Positions 5,922 through 14,020 of a stretch of DNA of 28,845 nt are shown here, piece by piece; position 1 is the first letter of the stretch; each line of letters opens with the position of its first letter. Origin of the DNA: a virus; the IMG/VR virus record IMGVR_UViG_3300029923_000343, positions 1 through 28,845 of that record. The stretch is one strand, 5' to 3'. The notes beneath the pieces are model-generated. The model made no database searches. It was not told where the DNA came from and was given only the letters and a program-made list of their open reading frames with translations. The position numbers and the translations under genes were made by a program.

Positions 5922-6191
5922 ATGTCAGCTGAAGACTTTGAAGGTATTAAGGAATTAGCTAAACGTAATCACACAGAAAGAGTTGCTAAAACTCCAGAGC
6001 GAATTCAATACGCATTAGACCAGCTTGCAAAAAATGAAATTGAATTTACGCTAAAGAATTCACAAACGGGACATTTTCATGCACGATCTAGGAATGGTAA
6101 ATTATATCAATTCTGGGCTAGCACGGGAAAGATCTTAGGTTGTGAAACTCGCGGGATACACAATTTCATAAAGCTCTTGCTTCGTGATTAA
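5922..6191 (+). CDS. Small phage protein, function unknown
   Basis: 89 aa with an AAGGAGG ribosome site. The N-terminal half is a charged helix; the second half reads as a compact beta/alpha unit (an IEFTLKNSQTGHFHA strand pair, then a QFWASTGKI strand and a C-terminal helix). The alternation of strands with aromatic and basic residues is like small phage proteins that bind nucleic acid or other proteins, but I recognise no motif. It lies just after a terminator, so it needs its own promoter in the 42-base gap or read-through. It is followed by another small gene 17 bases on. Confidence 0.65.
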   Translation: MSAEDFEGIKELAKRNHTERVAKTPERIQYALDQLAKNEIEFTLKNSQTGHFHARSRNGKLYQFWASTGKILGCETRGIHNFIKLLLRD

Positions 6192-6208
6192 AAGAAAGGG
6201 ATGATATT

Positions 6209-6388
6209 ATGCCAGATCAAGAAGTAACAAATTGGGACGTTTTTAAAGATCGTACAGAGTCGCTGTTACGCCGATGGGATAAGTTTGCAAAAGCTAATCC
6301 AACAGAAGCACAGAAATCTATAAAGGGATTTCTTGCTGAAGTAAATGACGGTTATACAACGGCATTATTGAAGGATTTATTTAAATAG
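6209..6388 (+). CDS. Very small acidic/basic helical protein, function unknown
   Basis: 59 aa from ATG 6209 to TAG 6388, with an AAAGGGATG ribosome site. The sequence begins MPDQEVTNWDVFKDRTES and is predicted wholly helical, with alternating charged and hydrophobic residues and two tryptophans. No family recognised. It follows the 89-aa gene closely and precedes a structured leader. Codon use and the ribosome site match the neighbours, so I take it as real. Confidence 0.55.
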   Translation: MPDQEVTNWDVFKDRTESLLRRWDKFAKANPTEAQKSIKGFLAEVNDGYTTALLKDLFK

Positions 6389-6510
6389 GTGTTCTGGAGA
6401 TGGGCCAAGGCTCGCCCGGGCGTGTAGTTACAAGCGGATAAGTGTTAACAGTTTACGTCAGTGAGGGTGTTACCTCCATATGACGTTTCTGAATAAAAAT
6501 TTCCAGGAGG
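6389..6510 (+). promoter_or_regulatory. Structured 5' leader upstream of the MazG-kinase/preQ0 operon
   Basis: Over 130 bases without a gene, with three stems in a row: GGGC/GCCC (6402-6417), GTTACA with a bulged TGTTAAC around AGCGGATAAG (6427-6449), and ACGTCA/TGACGT (6455-6486) carrying an inner GAGG/CCTC hairpin (6463-6476). The last ends about 20 bases before the AGGAGG site. An RNA leader in front of an operon that makes or imports preQ0 invites comparison with preQ1-type riboswitches, but I cannot match a known consensus, and a tandem of stems could have other roles. Confidence 0.4.
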
Positions 6511-6519
6511 TAAACAAGT

Positions 6520-7494
6520 ATGTTTGGTGATTATCAAGAGCAGACACAGTCAGCCTACATCAAGGAACATATTGCATTGACACCAGAACAAGCGATGTTG
6601 ATGGATTGGGGACTTGGTATCGGAGGCGAATCAGGCGAAGTACAAGATATTATAAAACATCACGTATTTCATCATGCCGATCTAAACAAGATGGAATTGG
6701 CGAAAGAATTAGGTGATGTTCTTTGGTATCTTACAGCTATTGCTGAAGCCACTGATATGAAGGTAGACGATATCGCCGATTTGAATTTGGCTAAAACTGC
6801 TATGCGTTATTCCGATGGGATAGCGGCAACAGCTTTAAAAGAAAATCGGCAGGCTAAAGATGAGTTGTTTAAAGCTTCCATTCCTTATCGGGTTATTTCA
6901 TCGCGTATTACGCATTCAAAGGCGCCGATGAATATTATCTTTGTTGGTCCGGATGGTGGAGGCAAAACGACACTGGCAAAAGCGGTAGCGGAAAAGGTCG
7001 GATTCAAATATCAAAAGTGTGATTGGCGTCAAGAGGATAAGCCTGAATTGGCTGTTTCTTTATTAGAATCACAAATTGATGTTGTTTATGACCGTTTCTA
7101 TTGGCCAGACGAAGCAATCTATAGCAAGGTCAAGAAAATTGATATGCCCGCCGAATATTGGAAAAAATTCGATAAGGTAGTCGAGCTTCTTTGTGATTAC
7201 AACACCCTAATTATTTATGTCGACGCTTCAGAAGCAATTTTGCGCGCGCGTAGTAAGGTATGGGCAGATGATTACATAAACGTCAATCAATTGGAAACAA
7301 TTAAGAGGCAATATGCCGGATGGCTTCGATATCTGGAAACCATCCGTATTTCAACGATGAAGATAGATACTTCAACCATTCTCCCGGAGTCAGCTGAGTT
7401 CGACATGCTTGTTACAGGCTGCGTCGAGGCAATCAAAGCAGGACAAAAAGTTTATGCACGTGTGTTAGTTGAGGGTGAAATCGATGAGGGCTAA
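6520..7494 (+). CDS. MazG-like pyrophosphohydrolase fused to a nucleoside monophosphate kinase-like domain
   Basis: 324 aa, AGGAGG ribosome site. Residues about 25-105 are a MazG-type all-alpha NTP pyrophosphatase: G-E-x-G-E-V-Q-D (E-x-x-E) followed by E-L-G-D-V-L-W-Y (E-x-x-D), the metal-binding set of that family. Residues about 143-300 are a P-loop kinase of the thymidylate-kinase type: Walker A G-P-D-G-G-G-K-T-T, then D-R-F-Y-W-P-D (the DR motif of dNMP kinases) and a lid-like region with R-A-R-S-K. The fusion could hydrolyse one nucleotide triphosphate and phosphorylate a monophosphate product. It is the first gene of the preQ0 operon and overlaps the transporter gene by 11 bases. The substrate is not shown by the sequence. 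It may tune the dNTP pool for replication of modified DNA; that is inference. Confidence 0.8.
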   Translation: MFGDYQEQTQSAYIKEHIALTPEQAMLMDWGLGIGGESGEVQDIIKHHVFHHADLNKMELAKELGDVLWYLTAIAEATDMKVDDIADLNLAKTAMRYSDGIAATALKENRQAKDELFKASIPYRVISSRITHSKAPMNIIFVGPDGGGKTTLAKAVAEKVGFKYQKCDWRQEDKPELAVSLLESQIDVVYDRFYWPDEAIYSKVKKIDMPAEYWKKFDKVVELLCDYNTLIIYVDASEAILRARSKVWADDYINVNQLETIKRQYAGWLRYLETIRISTMKIDTSTILPESAEFDMLVTGCVEAIKAGQKVYARVLVEGEIDEG

Positions 7495-8203
7495 AAAAGT
7501 CAATCGTGTAACACCGCTTTTCATGTTCTTCGGTATTCTCTTTACGGCCTGTATTTTAATTTCCAACATCATCGCAATCAAGCTGATTACTATCGGCCCG
7601 TGGACATTAACAGCAGGTGTTATTGTCTTTCCCATTTCATACATACTGAGCGATATCGTCGCAGAAGTATACGGATTCAAAGCTGCTAGAAGCATTATGT
7701 GGACAGCATTCGCAATGAATCTGTTAATGGTTATTATGTTTGAGATTACCATCGTACTTCCCGCACCAGTGTATTTTACATTATCCGGTGCCGTCGCTTC
7801 AGTATTAGGTAATACGCCCAGATTGTTAGTTGCTGGACTTACTGCTTATGTTTTAGGCTCCTATGCGAATGCCGCTGTGCTAAGCCGAATGAAAGTTCTT
7901 TCCGCAGCAAGACAGGGTAAGAAGGATATTGCTATTAATTCAAATAAGGGATTCGGTTGGCGTGCTATTATTTCTACTATTGTCGGCGAAACGATTGATT
8001 CATGTATTTTTATTCCTCTTGCATTTATAGGATCGGTACCAGCGGCGCAAATACCTTCGATGATTATTCTTCAGATTTGTGTTAAGACCTGCTATGAAAT
8101 TGTTGTGTTACCCATAACGCGTATATTGGTTAAGTGGGTAAAACAATATGAAAGTATCGACACATATGATATTGGCGAAAAGTATCATATTGTCGGCGAA
8201 TAA
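7484..8203 (+). CDS. yhhQ: Queuosine precursor transporter, YhhQ (VUT/QPTR) family
   Basis: 239 aa from the ATG at 7484, chosen because GAGGGTG lies about 6 bases upstream; it overlaps the preceding gene. Six or so hydrophobic segments are visible. The family signature is clear: a first membrane segment followed by S-N-I-I-A-I-K, then P-I-S-Y-I-L-S-D-I-V-A-E-V-Y-G and A-A-R-S-I-M-W, and a later G-E-T-I-D-S-C-I-F. YhhQ family proteins import preQ0, preQ1 or queuine through the cytoplasmic membrane. Beside the full QueD-QueE-FolE-QueC set this gives the phage two routes to the modified base: synthesis and scavenging. The length fits the family. Confidence 0.85.
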   Translation: MRAKKVNRVTPLFMFFGILFTACILISNIIAIKLITIGPWTLTAGVIVFPISYILSDIVAEVYGFKAARSIMWTAFAMNLLMVIMFEITIVLPAPVYFTLSGAVASVLGNTPRLLVAGLTAYVLGSYANAAVLSRMKVLSAARQGKKDIAINSNKGFGWRAIISTIVGETIDSCIFIPLAFIGSVPAAQIPSMIILQICVKTCYEIVVLPITRILVKWVKQYESIDTYDIGEKYHIVGE

Positions 8204-8214
8204 GGAGAATCGCT

Positions 8215-8658
8215 ATGGAAGTAACAAAAGAAGTCACATTTGATTGCGCGCATATGTTATCCGGCTATAAAGGCCTGTGTTCTAACCTACACGGCCACAC
8301 GTACAAATTACAGGTTACACTCTGCGGCACAGTAGATAGTGAAACGCATATGCTAATGGATTTTAATCTCCTGAAAGAGATGATCCAAGAAGAAGTTATG
8401 GCTAGATTCGATCATGCTACTGTGTTTAGCTCGCCTAAATATAGGAACTGCGTCGAAGAGGCCATATTCGGTACCTGCAGCATATACGAATTGAAGTTTT
8501 TCGAAATGCCGACTATTTATCCCAGATCAACAGCAGAGTGTATGGCACGCTATATTCAATCAAGATTCAAGCAACGCATGAACGGCTTGCGTCCAATTAC
8601 TATTTCGCAAATAAAAGTTAAGCTGTGGGAAACGCCCACATCTTTCGTGGAGGTATAG
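8215..8658 (+). CDS. queD: 6-carboxytetrahydropterin synthase QueD
   Basis: 147 aa. It converts dihydroneopterin triphosphate to 6-carboxy-tetrahydropterin, the second step of preQ0 synthesis. The zinc histidines are seen as C-A-H (residue about 12) and H-G-H (about 27-29), and the catalytic cysteine lies in L-C-S-N-L-H-G-H. M-D-F-N-L-L-K, F-D-H-A and P-T-A-E-C-M-A match conserved QueD segments (usually P-T-A-E-N). A short insert near residues 80-95 makes it longer than the common 120 aa. An AAGGAG site precedes it and it is 11 bases after the transporter. Confidence 0.9.
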   Translation: MEVTKEVTFDCAHMLSGYKGLCSNLHGHTYKLQVTLCGTVDSETHMLMDFNLLKEMIQEEVMARFDHATVFSSPKYRNCVEEAIFGTCSIYELKFFEMPTIYPRSTAECMARYIQSRFKQRMNGLRPITISQIKVKLWETPTSFVEV

Positions 8659-8660
8659 CG

Positions 8661-9308
8661 ATGTTTATAGCAGAGATTTTTGCCAGCGTACAAGGCGAGG
8701 GACATTATCTTGGCGTCCCGGCAGTATTCGTTCGTACTATGGGATGCAATCTCAAGTGCAGTTTCTGTGACACAAAATCAACATGGATTAATGCCCAATC
8801 AGGCGCGGCCAGAGCATTATCCGTAGCCAAAGTAGTTAGCGCAGTAAACTATGCGGCAGATGCAGCTAGAGAGTCATCGACTATCAAAGCGGAATTAGGC
8901 AGAACAATTCAACTTGTTGTGCTTACTGGCGGTGAACCTTGTTTGCAGGAGGATCTACACGCTTTGATCGATGCACTACATGGTGAGCATTATATTGTAG
9001 CCATTGAAACCAATGGTACGTTGGCTACTCCGTTGAATGCTGATTGGGTAACATGCTCACCAAAAGGTGATGCTAATTACATGATTAATGAATCATGCCT
9101 TCCGGATGAACTGAAATATGTTGTCACGGAAGACTTTGACGAGAAGGTAATTACCGAATCCATCAGGGATCGTTTCTTAGGCAATATTTGGTTACAACCA
9201 GATGGCTATCACATGCAACCGACTTGGGAAAAGTGTTTTGCGATTGCGCAATCTGATTCACGTTTGCGCGTCGGAGTACAATTACAGAAACTCATGGAGG
9301 TAAGATAA
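8661..9308 (+). CDS. queE: 7-carboxy-7-deazaguanine synthase QueE
   Basis: 215 aa from the ATG at 8661, 8 bases after GGAGG; an earlier in-frame ATG at 8625 lies inside queD and lacks a ribosome site. This radical SAM enzyme makes 7-carboxy-7-deazaguanine. The N-terminal [11 protein letters not shown] motif and the 4Fe-4S triad C-N-L-K-C-S-F-C (C-x3-C-x2-C) are intact. L-T-G-G-E-P (SAM-binding GGE motif) and E-T-N-G-T follow. It is followed by folE with a one-base TAATG overlap, so the two are translationally coupled. Confidence 0.93.
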   Translation: MFIAEIFASVQGEGHYLGVPAVFVRTMGCNLKCSFCDTKSTWINAQSGAARALSVAKVVSAVNYAADAARESSTIKAELGRTIQLVVLTGGEPCLQEDLHALIDALHGEHYIVAIETNGTLATPLNADWVTCSPKGDANYMINESCLPDELKYVVTEDFDEKVITESIRDRFLGNIWLQPDGYHMQPTWEKCFAIAQSDSRLRVGVQLQKLMEVR

Positions 9309-9892
9309 TGGGTGAATATTTAACAGATTTGCATGAGCGTAGAGCAGCGGCAGTATTTGAATTACTGAATACGATTCCTGGTGAGTATGCTTCGCGTGAA
9401 GGCCTCCAAGAAACACCAGGTCGTGTTGCTCGTATGTATGATGAAATCTTCGGCGGATATGATATGTCGCCGGAAGCTATCTTAAGTAAGACTTTTCGCG
9501 ATGAAGAGCATAAAGAAATGGTCATTGTAAAAGATATCGATTTCTTTAGCCATTGTGAACATCACATGGTGCCCTTTATTGGAAAAGTGCATATTGCTTA
9601 CATACCAAATGGAAATTTGGTAGGTCTCAGTAAACTGGCGCGTCTTGTTGAATGTTATGCAAGACGTCTTCAGATACAAGAGCGCATGACTTCTCAGATT
9701 GCTGATGCGATTGAGGAGCAATTGAAGCCGATTGGTGTTATGGTTGTTATTAAAGCTGAGCATATGTGCATGGCAATGCGCGGTGTCAAGAAGCCGGGCG
9801 CCAATACCATTACCTCAGCTGTGCGGGGAGTTTTTCAAGATAATACCAATGTGGCCAGAGCTGAGTTTCTTAGCTTAATTGACTTAAAGTAA
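9308..9892 (+). CDS. folE: GTP cyclohydrolase I FolE
   Basis: 194 aa. It opens GTP to dihydroneopterin triphosphate, the first step of both folate and preQ0 synthesis. Zinc ligands appear as H-C-E-H-H-M around residues 79-84 and C-M-A near 156; G-L-S-K-L-A-R and the C-terminal M-R-G-V-K-K-P-G-A segment are family hallmarks. Length is normal. A phage copy beside queC, queD and queE indicates supply for preQ0 and not for folate. Start overlaps the queE stop. Confidence 0.95.
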   Translation: MGEYLTDLHERRAAAVFELLNTIPGEYASREGLQETPGRVARMYDEIFGGYDMSPEAILSKTFRDEEHKEMVIVKDIDFFSHCEHHMVPFIGKVHIAYIPNGNLVGLSKLARLVECYARRLQIQERMTSQIADAIEEQLKPIGVMVVIKAEHMCMAMRGVKKPGANTITSAVRGVFQDNTNVARAEFLSLIDLK

Positions 9893-9904
9893 GGAGCGCT
9901 TATT

Positions 9905-10588
9905 ATGAAGATTTTAGTTTTATGTAGCGGTGGTTTGGATAGTACAACACTATTGGCTATGGCTGCCAATGAAGCTGGCAATGATAATGTTGTTGCATTG
10001 AATATGTTCTATGGACAGAAACATGCGAAAGAGCAAGAGTTCGCCGTGTTCCAATGTGAAAAATATGGCGTCGAGTTGCTAAACGCTGATCTGTCCGAAG
10101 TCTTTCGCTTTAACAAAGATTGTTGTGCCTTATTGCAGGGAAGCAAAAGAGAGATCGCGCATAAGTCATATGCTGAACAGTTGGCTGAGCTTGGTGGCTC
10201 AGGCACAGTGTCCGCTTATGTTCCTTTTCGTAATGGCTTATTTTTGTCATACGCTACCGCCGTAGCAATCCAGCTTGAATGTGACGTAATTTATTATGGG
10301 GCACACGCTGATGATGCTGCCGGCAGAGCTTATCCTGATTGCACTCCTGAATTTATTGAAGCGATGCAGAATGCTATTTACGAAGGCACAGGAGGCAAAG
10401 TAAAAATGGAAGCGCCGTTCTGGAATAGTAATAAAGCGGGCATTGTTAAAATAGGTAAAGAGCTCGGTGTTGATTATGCACACACATGGAGCTGCTATGA
10501 GGGAAAAGAAAAACCTTGTGGCACATGTGGCACATGTATCGATCGTAAAGCGGCATTAGTCGCAAATGGTATCTATAATATAGATTAA
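9905..10588 (+). CDS. queC: 7-cyano-7-deazaguanine (preQ0) synthase QueC
   Basis: 227 aa. It turns 7-carboxy-7-deazaguanine into preQ0 using ATP and ammonia. The PP-loop S-G-G-L-D-S-T-T is at residues 8-15. The zinc cysteines are C-Y-E...C-G-T-C-G-T-C near residues 198-213. No glutamine amidotransferase domain is fused, in contrast to the Gat-QueC forms linked to archaeosine-type (dG+) phage DNA. An AAGGAGC site lies upstream, and an intrinsic terminator follows 10 bases after the stop. Confidence 0.95.
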   Translation: MKILVLCSGGLDSTTLLAMAANEAGNDNVVALNMFYGQKHAKEQEFAVFQCEKYGVELLNADLSEVFRFNKDCCALLQGSKREIAHKSYAEQLAELGGSGTVSAYVPFRNGLFLSYATAVAIQLECDVIYYGAHADDAAGRAYPDCTPEFIEAMQNAIYEGTGGKVKMEAPFWNSNKAGIVKIGKELGVDYAHTWSCYEGKEKPCGTCGTCIDRKAALVANGIYNID

Positions 10589-10598
10589 ACCGAAGATG

Positions 10599-10630
10599 CT
10601 GCTGGGGTTATTCCCAGCAGTATTCTTTTA
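10599..10630 (+). terminator. Intrinsic terminator after queC
   Basis: CTGCTGGG (10599-10606) pairs perfectly with CCCAGCAG (10613-10620) around GTTATT and is followed by TATTCTTTTA. The T-run is interrupted, so some read-through into the next gene is likely. Confidence 0.75.
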
Positions 10631-10651
10631 CGTTAAGAAGGAGAGAAAGAT

Positions 10652-11443
10652 ATGAAAGTAGCAACAATTTTGCCTCAGAATTTTTTAAACCTAGTTAAAG
10701 GTGATTCTTATCATATGTGCCTTGCCCATTTAATTGATAAGCCGGGTATGGAAAATTACACGCGCTTCTTTAAGAATGGTATCGCTGATGATAGTTATGT
10801 CATTATGGACAATGGACTGATTGAGGGTAATCCTCGCCCCATTGAAGAGCTGATTGAAAAAGCGGATATGCTCGGCGCGAACGAGTTGATATTACCAGAT
10901 GTCTTTAAAAACAGCGTGGAGACGATAAAAGCTGTGGGCGCGGCAATGTCGTATCTGGAAAACCATCCTACGGATATTAACTTGATGGCTGTACCGCAAG
11001 GTAAGAACCTTCCTGATTGGTTGTGCTGTGCAGAAATGTTATTGCAGTATCCAATCAAATGTTTAGGGATTCCAAAAGTACTTGTATCTATGGGTGGACG
11101 AGACGGCCGCTTACAAGCATTGGATGCCTTATATCAAAGATGTCCTGAGATAAGCGGATTGGACATTCATTTACTTGGCTGTTGGCAGACGCCGTTAGAA
11201 ATATTGACGATCGCCAAAGCGGAATCTCAGGGATTAATTCCGACAATTCGCGGAGTCGATTCGGCTATCCCTTATGTATATGCTCGTGCTGGATTACGTA
11301 TCAGCGATGATGATCGTCCAGACAGTGAGCCAGTTAATTTTGAACATGGTGAAGTTCAAAATGACTTACTGCTTGCCTTGAACATCGAAGCATGGCGTGA
11401 TTCCGCCAGACTTGATAAGAAAGATAATGTTTGGTTCCTATAA
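10652..11443 (+). CDS. dpdA: DpdA-like DNA-guanine transglycosylase (TGT superfamily)
   Basis: 263 aa, GAAGGAGAG ribosome site. The chain reads as a TIM-barrel protein of the phage DpdA type: a start with H-M-C-L-A-H-L, a strand V-I-M-D-N-G-L-I-E-G (an acidic residue suited to base exchange), A-N-E-L-I-L-P-D-V-F-K-N-S, M-A-V-P-Q-G-K and L-G-I-P-K, each near a strand end. It lacks the zinc site of tRNA-guanine transglycosylases, as do phage DpdA proteins. DpdA replaces guanine in DNA with preQ0. Its location straight after queC, with preQ0 synthesis and import genes in line, strongly supports the role. Sequence similarity among DpdA groups is low, so the exact subgroup is not assigned. Confidence 0.75.
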   Translation: MKVATILPQNFLNLVKGDSYHMCLAHLIDKPGMENYTRFFKNGIADDSYVIMDNGLIEGNPRPIEELIEKADMLGANELILPDVFKNSVETIKAVGAAMSYLENHPTDINLMAVPQGKNLPDWLCCAEMLLQYPIKCLGIPKVLVSMGGRDGRLQALDALYQRCPEISGLDIHLLGCWQTPLEILTIAKAESQGLIPTIRGVDSAIPYVYARAGLRISDDDRPDSEPVNFEHGEVQNDLLLALNIEAWRDSARLDKKDNVWFL

Positions 11444-11482
11444 AACGCTTGTCAATTTGACCTAAAGAAAGGAGCGACATGA

Positions 11483-14005
11483 ATGTCGTGTGCAAATTGC
11501 TCATGTAATCATTATCCGCGACTTGGTAATGCTGCAATAGATATACAGCATACTTATGATTTAATGGTCATTGGCGAATCACCCACAGTAGCAGAAACAA
11601 GGCAGAATATAATGATGGGTGGTCCTGGAGGACAAGTATTAAAGGATACCTTAAAAAAAGTTGGTATGCCTTATTCATCCGATTTGGTATATTACACTGA
11701 TGCTATAAAATGTTCTGTGCCTAAGAAAAAAGGGCAGAAGTTTCCGAAGGACGCACCAGGATGTTGTAGAGATTACCTCTTATGGGAATACCGCGAAGTA
11801 AAGCCCAAATTGATACTTGTCTGTGGTGCAGTTGCCTTGCAGACTCTTACTGGTAATGATAAGCTGAAAGTTACAGAAGAGTATGGCAGGATAAAAGAGT
11901 ATGATTTTCTCCCTGGCGTCAAAGTAATACCGGTAATGAATCCTGGTGTTTTACTGCATAAGCCGGGAGACTACAAACCCTTTTTGTCGATGTTTCAATT
12001 AGCGGCCACAGTCTTTAATGACGGCGAATCAACTGATCCAGGTGAAACTAAATGGATTGTCTGTGATACAGAGGATAAATGTCGTGATTTGTGGAAATTG
12101 ATGATGTCCCAATATAAAGCGGGTACATTTGAATGTGCCTCTTATGATATTGAAACAACGGGATTGGATTATCGAATCGTTGATTTTCTTGTTTTGGGCA
12201 TCTGTTTCAAGAAAAATTTATCCTATGTTATTCCACGTGAGATGCGCCATGTAGTACACAACTTTATTGCAGGGATACCTTGGAAATGTGTCTGGCAGAA
12301 TGGTAAGTATGATAAAAAGGTTATGTGGCGCCGCCAGCTTGGCAATGTACAGATCGATGAAGATACTGAGTATCAACATTATACTTTGGATGAGACATCA
12401 GCGCATGACCTAGGTTACTTGACAAAGACATTCTTAAATGCCAAGGCGTATAAGTACAAGATGAACCAGAATTGGAAAGTTGTAACACTGGAGAATTTTG
12501 AAACTTATCGTGAAGCTATCTATGAGCGTGTTGCCGTTGACTGCGATTACACATTGCAATTAAAGCAAGTATTGCAGAAGAAGCTCGAAGAGCCAGGTAA
12601 CGAGAAGTTAATGAATCTGTATAAAACACTTCTTATTCCTGCGGCGAACTATCTTTCAAGGGTAGAGCAAAATGGTATGCTGATTGATCCTGAGTATCTT
12701 AACGTACTGGATAAGAAATACACTATTCTACTTGAACAGCTGTTAGTTGAAATCCAGGAATGTGCTGAACCATTCTGGAATCGTGAAATGTACATGGAAC
12801 AGATGGGTGCAAAGTCTGCAAGTGATATCTTCAAACCGAGTTCACCCAAACAGATGTCTTGGATGGTGTTTCGTCGATTAAAGCTACGCCCCCGCATTAA
12901 GAAGGGGGAAAGCACAAACAAAGAGATACTCGGTTCTATTGAGAATCCACCCCCTCTTATTAAGAAAGTGCTTGAATATCGTACAGTGCAAAAAGAGCAT
13001 TCCACATATGTACTTGGTCTATTAAATGCACGTGATGAAGATGGGCGTGTACGAACGACTTTTAACTTACACATTACTGCTACAGGCAGATTGAGTAGTA
13101 AAGAGCCGAACGTGCAGAATCAACCATCTGCACATGGCGTTGGGAATATACGTAAAGCATTTATTTCTAAACCGGGATTTATCTTGGCGGAGATTGACTA
13201 TTCAGGAGCTGAGCTACGTTGGCTGGCTTTCATGAGCAAATGTCCGGTTCTATCTGAAGTATTTATTCAAGGGCGTAACTTGCATAAAGAGACAGCAACA
13301 ACCTTATTTGGGCCACACTATACACCACAACAGAAGATGCGTGCTAAAGCCGTTAACTTTGGTATCCCATACGGACGTGAGGCCCACTCCATCGCGGAGG
13401 AGTTTAATATCTCAGATGCAGAGGCGCAGGACATGCTCGATGCCTGGTTGGATAAATACCATGGTGCGCGAGACTATCTGAAATGGTGTGCTGATCAGGT
13501 AGCGTTAGGTAAGTATTTGGAAACTCCTTTCGGTAGGCGTCGTCGCTTTGGTTTAGTATCACCGCAATCTTTACACGGCTTACAGAATGAAGCAAAGAAC
13601 TTCCCAATTCAATCGGCATCTTCAGACACACTTCTTTGGAGTTGTATGCAAATGGAAGATAAGCTCAGAGATGACTATCAAACGAATATGTTAGATCTGA
13701 TACATGACTCCACTGTACTTGAAGTTCCTGCTGATCCACGTATCATACAGGCAGTGGGCACTTATGCTAATCACATAATGGTAGAGACACCAAAGAAGTT
13801 ATTCGATTGTCCTATTCCATTTACTACTGATTTTGAAATTGGCGTAAATTGGGGAGACATGGGCGGTGTAGAATTCGATTACAATGATCCGAATCCTACG
13901 TCTGGTGAAGTCATGCATATCGAAAACAAAGACGGCTCAATCACAGATATGACCTTTGCTGATTGGTATAAACAAGTAACACAGCCACAAATTTTAATTG
14001 CATAA
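11483..14005 (+). CDS. Family A DNA polymerase with N-terminal uracil-DNA-glycosylase-like domain
   Basis: 840 aa. Residues about 1-180 look like a family 4 (Fe-S) UDG fold: cysteines at 3, 6, 77 and 94/95, a G-E-S-P start and a C-terminal strand before N-P-G-V-L-L, where active enzymes have H-P-x-x-L-L. The 3'-5' exonuclease has D-I-E-T-T (residue about 221), N-G-K-Y-D and Y-E-R-V-A-V-D-C-D-Y-T. The polymerase motifs are A, I-D-Y-S-G-A-E-L-R (about 571); B, R-A-K-A-V-N-F-G-I-P-Y-G (about 620); and C, I-H-D-S (about 742), where most family members have H-D-E. UDG-like N-termini also occur in SPO1-type polymerases. This is the likely phage replicase. The UDG-like part is probably not a normal uracil excision enzyme, because its key histidine is asparagine. 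Confidence 0.9.
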   Translation: MSCANCSCNHYPRLGNAAIDIQHTYDLMVIGESPTVAETRQNIMMGGPGGQVLKDTLKKVGMPYSSDLVYYTDAIKCSVPKKKGQKFPKDAPGCCRDYLLWEYREVKPKLILVCGAVALQTLTGNDKLKVTEEYGRIKEYDFLPGVKVIPVMNPGVLLHKPGDYKPFLSMFQLAATVFNDGESTDPGETKWIVCDTEDKCRDLWKLMMSQYKAGTFECASYDIETTGLDYRIVDFLVLGICFKKNLSYVIPREMRHVVHNFIAGIPWKCVWQNGKYDKKVMWRRQLGNVQIDEDTEYQHYTLDETSAHDLGYLTKTFLNAKAYKYKMNQNWKVVTLENFETYREAIYERVAVDCDYTLQLKQVLQKKLEEPGNEKLMNLYKTLLIPAANYLSRVEQNGMLIDPEYLNVLDKKYTILLEQLLVEIQECAEPFWNREMYMEQMGAKSASDIFKPSSPKQMSWMVFRRLKLRPRIKKGESTNKEILGSIENPPPLIKKVLEYRTVQKEHSTYVLGLLNARDEDGRVRTTFNLHITATGRLSSKEPNVQNQPSAHGVGNIRKAFISKPGFILAEIDYSGAELRWLAFMSKCPVLSEVFIQGRNLHKETATTLFGPHYTPQQKMRAKAVNFGIPYGREAHSIAEEFNISDAEAQDMLDAWLDKYHGARDYLKWCADQVALGKYLETPFGRRRRFGLVSPQSLHGLQNEAKNFPIQSASSDTLLWSCMQMEDKLRDDYQTNMLDLIHDSTVLEVPADPRIIQAVGTYANHIMVETPKKLFDCPIPFTTDFEIGVNWGDMGGVEFDYNDPNPTSGEVMHIENKDGSITDMTFADWYKQVTQPQILIA

Positions 14006-14020
14006 CAGGAGGAATTTATA

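Noticed and set aside
6389-6510. Assignment of the leader to a known preQ1 riboswitch class
   Set aside because: The AGCGGATAAG loop is suggestive, but the pseudoknot partner and conserved loop sequences of known classes could not be found by eye, so only a general structured-leader call is made.
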